Source: Sipunculus nudus
Lineage: Eukaryota > Annelida > Sipuncula > Golfingiida > Sipunculidae
Reading direction: 5' to 3'
NCBI GenBank assembly: GCA_026874595.1
Contig: CM049309.1
Location: forward strand, 91,906,723 to 91,970,722
Length of the DNA stretch: 64,000 nt
Below, piece by piece: positions 36,016 to 47,864 of the stretch; positions within the stretch are counted from its first letter, which is position 1; every line of letters begins with the position of its first letter. Below the pieces are notes generated by a model, which saw nothing but the letters and a program-made list of their open reading frames with translations, was not told the DNA's origin and did not search any database. A program made the translations under genes and the position numbers.

Positions 36016-37328
36016 CATAATCGAAACACTCATAATAAATGCTGTCCTCAGGACGGCTCACATGGGAAACACCCATAATAAACATTGTCAATCAGGACGG
36101 CTCACATGGGAAACACCCGTAATAAACATTGTCAATCAGGACGGCTCACATGGGAAACACCCATAATAAACATTGTCAATCAGAACGGCTCACATGGGAA
36201 ACACCCATAATAAACATTGTCAATCAGGACGGCTCACATGGGAAACACCCATAATAAACATTGTCAATCAGGACGGCTCACATGGGAAACACCCATAATA
36301 AACATTGTCAATCAGGACGGCTCACATGGGAAACACCCATAATAAACATTGTCAATCAGGACGGCTCACATGGGAAACACCCATAATAGACATTGTCAAT
36401 CAGGACGGCTCACATGGGAAACACCCATAATAAACATTGTCAATCAGGACGGCTCACATGGGAAACACCCATAATAAACATTGTCAATCAGGACGGCTCA
36501 CATGGGAAACACCCATAATAGACATTGTCAATCAGGACGGCTCACATGGGAAACACCCGTAATAGACATTGTCAATCAGGACGGCTCACATGGGAAACAC
36601 CCGTAATAAACATTGTCAATCAGGACGGCTCACATGGGAAACACCCGTAATAAACATTGTCAATCAGGACGGCTCACATGGGAAACACCCATAATAAACA
36701 TTGTCAATCAGGACGGCTCACATGGGAAACACCCATAATAAACATTGTCAATCAGGACGGCTCACATGGGAAACACCCATAATAAACATTGTCAATCAGG
36801 ACGGCTCACATGGGAAACACCCATAATAAACATTGTCAATCAGGACGGCTCACATGGGAAACACCCATAATAAACATTGTCAATCAGGACGGCTCACATG
36901 GGAAACACCCATAATAAACATTGTCAATCAGGACGGCTCACATGGGAAACACCATAATAAACATTGTCAATCAGGACGGCTCACATGGGAAACACCCATA
37001 ATAAACATTGTCAATCAGGACGGCTCACATGGGAAACACCCATAATAAACATTGTCAATCAGGACGGCTCACATGGGAAACACCCGTAATAAACATTGTC
37101 AATCAGGACGGCTCACATGGGAAACACCCATAATAAACATTGTCAATCAGGACGGCTCACATGGGAAACACCCATAATAATCATTGTCAACCAGGACGAC
37201 TTGCATGGGAAACACCCATAATAAACATTCTCAATCAGGACGGCTCACATGGGAAACACCCATAATAAACATTGTCAATCAGGACGGCTCACATGGGAAA
37301 CACCCATAATAAACATTGTCAATCAGGA
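36016..37328. repeat. Homogeneous 44-bp minisatellite, about 29-30 copies
   Basis: The unit is ACATTGTCAATCAGGACGGC followed by TCACATGGGAAACACCCATAATAA. Copies are almost identical; rare variants are CCCGTAATAA, AATAGACATT and one 1-base deletion near 36950. It is continuous with the diverged array upstream and is the young, homogenised part. Confidence 0.97.
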
Positions 37329-37579
37329 CACATCCTACTTGACTTTTCCACTCAATACACGGAATACCAGTACCAGACATTCAGGGCATTCAGCAGACCT
37401 TTGTTTACTCACACTAGATATTATTTCTATTATAGTTTATCTTGTTGTCATACTTTTACATCCTGTTATTTTGTTTTTCTCTCATTTGTTCTCTTATCCC
37501 TCACCTGATGTTACTCAGTGCTCTTATTACTAACAGCATTATGAATCCAACAGATAAGGAGGACCTGAACAACTCACAA

Positions 37580-37880
37580 ACAATGATATATTTTTATAAC
37601 ACTTAACGAATTTTCATAGACACAACATAAACTTTCATATACATTTGATAAAATGTCAAATACCCATAATAAACTTTCATATACATTTAATAAAATTTCA
37701 TATACCCATAATAAACTTTCATATACATTAAATAAACTTTCATTTACCCATAATTAATTTCATAGACACTTGATAAACTTTTATATACACTAAATAAACG
37801 TTCATATACGCAATAAAACTTCATATACTCATAGCCTTTCATATTTATAGACACTTAATAAATTTTATAGACACTTGATG
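37580..37880. repeat. Diverged AT-rich about 42-44 bp repeat tail
   Basis: Repeated ACCCATAATAAACTTTCATA and TACATTTAATAAAATTTCAT words. The shared CCCATAATAAAC suggests an old, decayed continuation of the preceding 44-bp family. Confidence 0.6.
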
Positions 37881-40756
37881 CACTGCCATATAATGTTAAG
37901 TTATCACTGTTAATCATAATTACCTTCTGAACAAACCTTAACTCAGCTCTCAAACTGAGAACTCATACCCGGGTGTAATCTGTGCCAGACATTCCTTGTA
38001 CGAGTGGGACTTGTGTAACCCCCGTGGTGAGCACGTACGTTACCAAAGCGCGGTCTCTGTGATTTACTCGGCCTGTCTAGTAACTGAAACATGGAGTTTT
38101 CGATAACATCTCACTTGGTTAATCGTCCGGCGATGACGCAGACCTTGATATCGGGTGGTTTTTACTTGATATCAGGCGCTCTTTTACCATTAATCATCTA
38201 TGCGTTCAGACATAGACACGTGACTTTTCCATGTATCTGTGGTGCTTCAAGGCGTTCTCAAATTATATAAAAAAATGATTAAAACATGATATGGTGAGAC
38301 AATGGTGATACAGATCTACAAAACTATTTATTTATTCCAAAAATGTGTATTTCATTTCACACACATACACACACACATATATAAATAAATAAGACCCATG
38401 TAGACTATAAGAGTGTATAGTGGCCATCTTTTGACTGAGACGTTCGTGCTGTTATACCGTATCGGACTCCGCCATCCCTTGCCTGCACAGTCTTTTAAAG
38501 GAACCCAATCACCTATAAAGCATATTTAATTAACACGAAAATTAGCTTCTTTCTGTTAAATAAATTTGTACCTGCCAAAATATTGCCCTGAAATCGTTTG
38601 CTTACTCCTGTAAACAAGTGTTAAAAGCAGTGGACCGGGCGCGATCATAGGTGTAAACAAGGCGCGTGCATTGCCGGGCCACAGCACGTGTCAATCAGGA
38701 GATGCCTTGACGGAATTGGCCCAAAAATGTAATACATGTTCCCGCTGCTGAAACATCGCGTGTTGCTGCTCACAATCGAACCTCAGGTCACGCCTTTATT
38801 ATGGTAAACAAATACATGTGGACTGTGTTAACAGACACGCAGAGCAACAATAAAGTGTGCCGTATGCGTGGTACTGAGATTGTGTGCTTGGATGGTTTCC
38901 TGGAAAACTTTTATATCAAGCAAAACTGAACTGGTAGTGTTAAGTGTAGGCATAACATTTCTCCTGATTATGTCCCTTTAAAACACACAGGTCCAGGGGT
39001 AGGTATATGACGACTGAATCTTCACAAAGCTCAAAATCAACAAATGTTTCAAGTAATTTACGAGAAACGTTAAGTATATATCAACCAAGAAGTGAACTCA
39101 GGTCATCCTCACGTCAGTATTGTGATCAACCACTGACCACGCATCGTCCTTTTGAAATAAGTTCGGCTAAGTCAAAAAACAGCTTTTCTTCTGACTTAGC
39201 GGAAAGGATTAAAAAATCCGAAGAGAAGTGAATGGCGAACAACGTCGTGTGCTGACCTGGGCTGGACTCATTAGTGCAGTTATCAAGCTCCACTTTTTAG
39301 GAGGAGCTCCAGAATTCTTTATAATGTGCATATAATTTATTTTAACCAAGGTTACCGCATTTTAGTTTATTGGGTATTCTTTTATTTCAATAATGGAGTT
39401 CTTTTTCAATAAATTGTTCTTTTAAATTGTTGTGCAACGCATTAAAACGTACGTTTATGTTTGCGCTATATTTATGAATATATTATAATTATAATTATTT
39501 TAACCTTGAAACTGAAACCCTGAATTATAAAAAAATTAATGTGTTTGGTTTTTGCTGACCCTCAGCAATTTGCCTACATGTACAATCATAGCCCGCTTGT
39601 CACGTGACCACGCAGAACACTCATACACAGGTAAAAAAGGCAGCTGTACTTGGTCTCACACATTGATTCCTAGAACCCTGACCGTCCGTCCACAAAAAGT
39701 CATATACTGGTAATGTGGTATCTCAAAATCTGTTCCTAATATTCAATTCTAATTAAGATGACTTGTATTTTAAATTTTAAATTAAACATTCCAAGTGCGA
39801 TGGTATATCTAAAGTGTTACTAATATCAATTTCTAATGGGTCATATCACTTGGTCATATCTAAGGGGCATTCATGATTTATTTTGTACTTTCTCACTTCT
39901 GCATATCTCACATTCTCTATGAGCGGTGATCTAGGTCCTCTACAGACTTATACTTGTGGCTTCTACTGTCTTGATCGTCCCGAATGATTCACATCTCCCT
40001 CACAAACCTTATTAGGTCCGTAGAATTTGCTTTTCATAATAATCTTACTTTTACTACAAAATGATCTTATTAATTACGTGAATCCTAAAGACAAGTAAGG
40101 CTAAAAACAGCTCATCCGACCGTGCGAAATGATGAAATGATTTACCTGATGTTGGACTCACTCACTGAACTTCATTTCACTACTTTATCTTAGCCACAGA
40201 TTGGTAGAAGTGTTATGGTCAATCTGGCCCACTCCGCCAGCGGCCAGAAGTACTTACGATCTTGGCCCGCACCTCCTGTACATGCATGGCGTATCACCGG
40301 CATAGGAGATTTACTGCCGTATATTCATACCTTATCTTTATTGTGTACAGTCTATACACTCACGTTGCTGGAACACAGAAACCTCGTCAAACAACATCCA
40401 TATCATCCTCTTAAAACTAATATATAAATATTATCAAAGCATTAGGGTCGTGAAATTGATGCGGTTTAGATCGGAGGATAACGGACTTCAAGCGGCTATA
40501 CCCAGGTGATAATCATATCATGTTAATGATAAATGACAAATATCATTTACAGTCTACGTGACCTGTTAATGATATAATTTTTGTGTAGCCGGGTGATTCA
40601 TTGACTTTAAGGTACATAGGGCGACATCACCAGACACCCGTTCTGCGCCGTCAGATGGTCTCAGATGTAAGAACCGCTCACACCTCATATTGTCTCAGTT
40701 TTCAAATCTTTCTGAAGGCACATTTCTTTCAATATAAGAGGAAATAACCAGTCACC
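37881..40756. other. Spacer between the two alternative transporter first exons
   Basis: Apart from the repeats already listed, nothing coding is supported. A 74-codon Ser-rich frame at 39007-39231 has no recognised homology or splice signals. The promoter for exon 1b should lie in the last few hundred bases. TATAAG at 40733 is too close to the ATG to be a normal TATA box. Confidence 0.4.
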
Positions 40757-41242
40757 ATGACCCAAAGACGATTTCAGTGGCCGGACTATCTGGTTTTTGC
40801 GTTGATGTTGGTGGGTTCCCTGGCGATTGGCATCTACTATGCCTTTGCCGGAGGGAAACAGAAGACGACCTCTGAATTTCTGATGGGGAACCGCGGGATG
40901 AGTATTGTTCCTGTTGCAATATCCATTCTGGTCTCCTTCATGTCCGCCATCTTGATCCTAGGAACACCTGCCGAGATGTACACACGAGGGACTATGTATT
41001 TTATCTATGTGATCGGAATGACCCTTGCTATCATTTTTGCAACACTGTTGTTCGTTCCACTGTTGTATCCGCTCAAACTAACCAGTTCGTACGAGGTAGG
41101 GACACACTCAAGATGAAATTGTCTGTCTGCCTTTCTGTATAATATATGTATATATACATGTGCTTAATCATAAACCTATATATAATTTTATGTTGTATAT
41201 GTATGTAATTTACATTTCCAAATAAAGAATCCTTTAAAACAT

Positions 41243-41310
<68 letters not shown>

Positions 41311-41468
41311 GGTAGAGCTACCCTCCGTTGTAAAGTGCTCTATGGCCTACAGACTAGGCGAGAGCGGTATAACTCTGAAGAAAAGCAACACTGTAAAATT
41401 CACAACAGTCTATTTCATGGGATGCGACCCGATCATCAGGTGAATTTACGGTGTTGTTTTTCTTCAGG

Positions 41469-41518
<50 letters not shown>

Positions 41519-44500
41519 GTTTTCTTCTACAATGGAAAATGCAGGATGAGACCCCTACATTAATGTTTATAATAAACTGCCAGATTTTTTTTTCTTAAAA
41601 TGAAATTCTTTAAAGAAAGACAGTAATGAAACATATACATTTTAGGACATATACCCCAATAAGGTGTTAGAAATAATCGCTAAAATTTATTCGCCATCTG
41701 CTATTCATCACAAGCTGTCCCGACTGCCTCCTCACTGCCCCGCAACTCTCAGTTGTTACAAGCTGTCCCGACTGCATACTCACTGCCCCGTCACTCTCAG
41801 TTGTTAAAAGTCCTGACTGCCTCCTCACTGCCCCCCGCCACTCTCAGTTGTTGCAAGCTGTCCTGACTTCCTCCTCACTGCCCCCCGCCACTCTCAGCTG
41901 TTACAAGCTGTCCCGACTGCCTACCCACTACCCCCGCCACTCTCCGTTGTTGCAAGCTGTCCCGACTGCCTACTCACTGCCCCCGTTATTCTCAGTTGAT
42001 GCAAGCTGTCCCGACTGCCTACTCACTGCCCCAATCTCTCTCAGTTGTTACAAGCTGTCCCGACTGCCGACTCACTGCCTCCGCCACTCTCAGTTAATGC
42101 AAGCTGTCCCGACTGCCTACTCACTGCCCTGTCACTCTCAGTTGTTAAAAGCTGTCCTGACTGCCTCCTCGCTGCCCCCGCCACTCTCAGTTGTTGCAAG
42201 CTGTCCCGACTGCCTCCTCACTGCCCCAATCTCTCTCAGTTGTTACAAGCTGTCCCGACTGCCTACTCACTGCCCCCGCCACTCTCATTTGTTGCAAGCT
42301 GTTCCGACTGCCTACTCACTGCATCCGTTACTCTCAGTTGTTGAAAGCTGTCCCGACTGCCTACTCATTGCCCTATCTCTTTCAGCTGTTACAAGCTGTC
42401 CCGACTGTCTACTCACTGCCTCCGACACTCTCAGTTGATGCAAGCTGTCCCGACTGCCTACACACTGCCCCCGCCACTCTCAGTTGTGACAAGCTATCCC
42501 GTCTGCCTCCTCACTTCCCTCGTCACTCTCTGTTGTTATTAGCTGTCCCGGCTGCCTCCTAACTGCCCCCGTCACTCCTAGCTGTTACAAGTTATCCCGG
42601 CTGCCTACTACAAAAAATCGAATGTTTCAAACAAACAAAAAAAACTACCTAAAATAAATAAGCGTTTCATTGAAAAGTATTTCCGATTAACCACATTACT
42701 CACGTTATATGTTTTGTTTTATTGTTTTTTTTATATATATTTTTTCATAGGGTGACGTGTATTATACACAGTTTATTTATTTTCATGTTGGTTCTCTCAT
42801 TTTGTAGTACCTGGAAAAGCGGTTTAGCTCAAAGGCGGCCAAACTTACAGGTAGCCTCATCCTCTTCGTCATGCAGGTATGTACATTATATAACCCATCA
42901 GTTACGTCATATATAAACCTATCCACTATATATTGTACATTATAAGACCCATCAGTTACGTCATATATAAACCTATCAGCTATATATTGTACATTATAAG
43001 ACCCATCAGTTACGTAATATATAAACCTATCAGCTATATATTGTACATTATAAGACCTGTCAGTTACGTCATACATAAATCTATCAGCTATATATTGCAC
43101 TCTATACGACCCATCAGTTACGTCATATATAAACTTATCAGCTATATATTGTACATTATAAGACCCATCAGTTATGGTATATATAAAGCTATCAGCTATA
43201 TATTGTACATTATAAGACATCAGTTGCTTCAAATTCAAAGCTATCAGCTATCCTTGTGGATGGTGCATGTTTGAATCACAAAGTTTGACTGGTAAACTTA
43301 TTACAAAACACAAACATTTAATTGTGTCGTTAAACTATTTATACTTTGCGATGCTATTTCAGAATCTCACAATATTGTTTCAAACCATGTTCGTAAACTA
43401 CTTAAGGTTCTGAACATAAATACATTCACTTTAGCGCGGGCCAATACTGACCGCTTTCTCGTTACCAAATATTGCTTAAATATTTTATAATTCAGTCAAG
43501 TTTACATTATAATCTATATTCGAAAAATATGATGAAAGTGTTTAAAACATATCGATTATTTTGGCAATTCATTTTATATGCGCCTCTCAATATGGCTTGA
43601 ATACCAGTGGCTTTGTTTGCCCTACATACAACATAGAAAGGCATTGGTTTTTTTAACTACACAAACTACGGAAACCGACATACTTATTTGAAGGAAAATA
43701 TACGATATGTATCTAAATTATGCCCAAGGCTCTTAGACATTGGCCTGGTTTCAGGTGAATACCTGTGATACAGGTCTCTGAGCTCTCTCAGTAGGCAGTA
43801 TATCACTATGTGGGCTTCGGACCTTCGTGATATATTATTTGGGTGTACCTGAGTATGCCAGTGCATGTTTACCAGCGTAAACACGTGTATTCTTATGTTA
43901 TGAACTTTCCTATCCTGTCCTGAAATTTATCATTTGGCTTGTTCTGATGCTTTCGTTCCTTGTAAACCCCTCACCAGAGTACCTCTCATTGTGAGGCAGT
44001 CCTTCAGTAAAGAGATGTACTGAGAACAATCACTTTTTTCATGTAAGGACACGCGTGCGACAATTGTCCCACTTTTCATCGATCGTCTGGAAACGTGGGA
44101 ATTTGTTTTCGCAATGTGACGACACAAAAGAAATATGATAATTAGACCAATCTATATGTGAACTATCCCGTAATATGAATGCCTCCAAGAATTATGATTA
44201 GTATCCGGCACAGTGACCATCATCTAGAAATATGAACACCATCCCGCACTGTGACCACCAACAAGAATTAATAAACAAATGCCGCAAAGTATTATACCAA
44301 TACATTTTACCGACCTCCCATAAAATATTACTGTTTTTTCTTCTTCTTCGAAGAAAAATTATAAGAAATGGTTTCAATGTCCTGCAAACTGGTGACAATC
44401 TAGAAATGTGATTAAATGTGATGGCACTATGGTCGCATTCCATGGGTTAAAAAAAAACAATATCCAACAACGGCTCCGCCAAATGTTGATGTCTGTTGTT

Positions 44501-47500
44501 CCTACACCAGGTGATGCTCGTGATTAGATTTAACAAATGAGACAGTGAAACCAAAAGGACACGTGTTTTGTCATAAGATGATTTCCTGGCAGAAATTTTA
44601 TTGTCGTAACAATGAAACAATATAAAATTAAGAGAACACGTGATTGTCATCATATAATCATCCTTTTCAGGTTCTATATATGGGTATAGTACTCTACTCC
44701 CCCTCTACGGCGTTAGAGGCAGGTAAGACCTCATTTTAATCAGCTCTGCTCTAAACCTAATTAAATGTGAAGCAAGGTATATAAAAGGGACACATTGCCG
44801 CTGGAGGGACTCGTCCAATATTGCTATTCGCCATAATGTTTGTATATTATTGTATTTTGTATCATTCGAATGAGATCTGGTATTTGCGTAGGCATATTAA
44901 TTGACTATTCAAGCAAGCATTTGGCTGTCATGGTGATTTAAAGAACATTTTGTGTAAAAATGGCATTCATTTTGCTTTTCTCCAAAGTTATTCCAGATTT
45001 CCCAGCTCCCTTATTTATCTTTAACAATGGTTAAAATTTAAGTTGCTCCGTAACGTATCTTGCATGCAGATGAACATAAAATTTTAATCTGCTGATGTGC
45101 AATGATTACTCTATATATTGAGAACATAAGTTCAATGACATATACATGCAGCTCTGTGACAGGTTTTAACTCAGCATTTTGTAAATACCTTTGGTAAAAG
45201 TTTATAGAGAGCCGAAGAATGGATTTAGCCTTATATAATATCCAAGATTTTTTTATTAGGGAATAAAAAATATTTTCATTGATTTTATTATATCACCTGG
45301 CAGAAATGTCCTTGATTGTGGGTACACTAGCCATTGTGATGTTACGTACCAGTGATTGATTGTGAAAGGTGAAGAACAAATTAGATCCTTGTGATCACTA
45401 AAACAAAACCGTCATGACACGGAGACAAATCACCCGAGGTTCAAGTGGCCGCAAGCGAGAAATGATCGTCTTATGTCAGTCACATATAGTCGTAATCTGT
45501 GACATGCTCTTTGAAGGAATCTGAAAAGAATTCATTCAGTTGACCAATCAGAGTTAGCCATATCAACTTCCTAACCGATCAGATAACAACAAACGATTCA
45601 GTCTGACCATATATAGCACCGTTTGATATTCTCGGTATTCTTCTTTATTGGCTTGAATGCAATATTAAATAGGACTTCATTGCTTTGTGGACTAGAGTTG
45701 TCGTTTTTCATGCGTTTAACGGGACAAAAATTAAAAATTTTAATTTTAAATTGTGTTACCGTATAAGCATTGATTCTGAATCTGGAAGAGTATTTGTGAT
45801 CTATAGGGCCAGGACGGTTAAAATATCTAAAAAAATCAATATACTTTTTATATATAAGGTGTCACGTGTATAGAAATAAGCCATATTTTGGACTTTCCGA
45901 CAAACACTGCCAGTATTAATATTAAAAGTATTGTTATTAAAGTAATGGTTATCATTACTGAGAAAAATTTCCCTGAAGTAAAAAAACTGTCTGTCTGTCA
46001 TTAATGGTTCCATTTACGTATGAAAACCAACGAATAAACACATAGAATTATCATTTAACCGTACGAAAGAAATACATATTTTTATATGTTACTTGAAAGG
46101 CTATTTAAAAAGAAAATTCAGACCATGAAGTATGAGATTTAATAGAATTTTTTTTTCAGTTACGGGTTTTCCAACATGGGCTGCAATCATCATTGGAGGT
46201 GTTGTGTCTACTGCATATACTACCCTGGTATGTGTTTTGGCATGCACAGATACGCGTACACATACATACACACATACACAAACCTACAACGAGTCTCATC
46301 ACGGAATAAGTGCCGCCATCGGCGACAGTGTTTGTTGTAATGCGTGAAGGGTGATTGTCCTGTAATACCTGACATTTAGCTAGTTTATTTCACACTACGT
46401 CAAAACACCTTGTTATATATCTAAATTATCTGAACTTCATTCTAACATCAAAAAGCAAAATGCTGCTCTCTTTTATACTTTCCTTTGCTCTAGAATCGCG
46501 TCATGAGTTTTTTTTGTGTGCACTTCTCTATCAGTCTCATTAATTGATATCCCTTTGTTGTGTACACCTCTCAAGTTCGGTTTACCTTTGTCACAACAAT
46601 TATGTCCTTATTTTTAACCTTAAGATAAGACGGTATGAACTCTCTGGTATGAACAATCCACATTAAGTGAACAATGGGGTACATAAATCACCTTCCGTCT
46701 GGGGTTCGCACAGGAGCACACAAACCACACGTTTCGGAATTTGCCCTTCGCTTGTTCAAACATTTGAATACACGGCCAGCTTCATGCGTCGGTCAAAATA
46801 AAAATACACTTACAAATTATTAACAGGTGCCGGATATGCGATATATTGTAGACTTACATAATTCTTGAACTTCACTAAAAACTTTGCTCTGGTTCTATTC
46901 TTGAAATTTGCGATAGCTAAGAGTAATATTAAAACATTTTTGTTATCCCTAAAAACAAGATGGAATACCACGTGACTGGTCTGTTGTCTGTTTAAATGAC
47001 AGTCCCTGAAAAGCAAACTACCCTACTAGCGAAGAGCGGTGAATTGTGTTAAATAAAACAGGATTATATCATGCAGATTTAGTTCTATAAAGCAGACACC
47101 TTCTGCCAGGAACGCCACGTTGTTTTTTAGTCTTCTTCACCTCCTCCCAGCAAACACTGTCACTGAACATGCACCGACAAAAATTATAATTTCGAAAAGC
47201 AACATACACCCGCATTTTTAAATAAGGTTCATCGGGCAACTCATGAAAACAACAGTAGTTTAAACTGCCATATATATCTGTCATATAGCATTCAGATATC
47301 TATGGAATGTATACATTCATATGCCAATTTGTATACATTCTATTGGCTATCGTAAGAATGTATACATGCTATGGTCAAAAATACGGAATGTATACATGCC
47401 ATGGCAAGGGTCAATTCCACTTAATTTAGATATATATCAGCTCTTTTATTGAGAAAAAAGACTTTGAAGCCATAAGATACAGCCTGTTTTCAACAAATAA

Positions 47501-47802
47501 GTAAATACATAATGTGCCAATTTGATGCTGGATTCTGTCTCAGTAATTAATTATGTATTTAATGTCTGTGAGTATATATAGTGTCAAATTATATATTACA
47601 GCGTTGAGAACTTTCAAGCTCCAAATGAGCACAACCAGCAGTTTGTTACATAAGTTATTGGGGGACAAAATCATACATTTATCGAAAGCCTAGTGCTTTT
47701 ATCATTGAATGTACGCTTTTTATGTATGGCTATACCCATGGAATGTACACATTGAATAACCATATATATATTCTATGACTTAAACCTTTAACAAACACAC
47801 AC

Positions 47803-47864
<62 letters not shown>

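Noticed and set aside
36016-37328. Regular 44-bp repeats that superficially resemble a CRISPR array
   Set aside because: The units are contiguous with no unique spacers, and the genome is eukaryotic; this is a minisatellite.
39007-39231. 74-codon Ser-rich frame
   Set aside because: No homology recognised and no convincing promoter or splice context.
41848-42562. Three overlapping frames of 99-196 codons
   Set aside because: They lie wholly within the 49-bp minisatellite; the three frames give the same rotated repeat.
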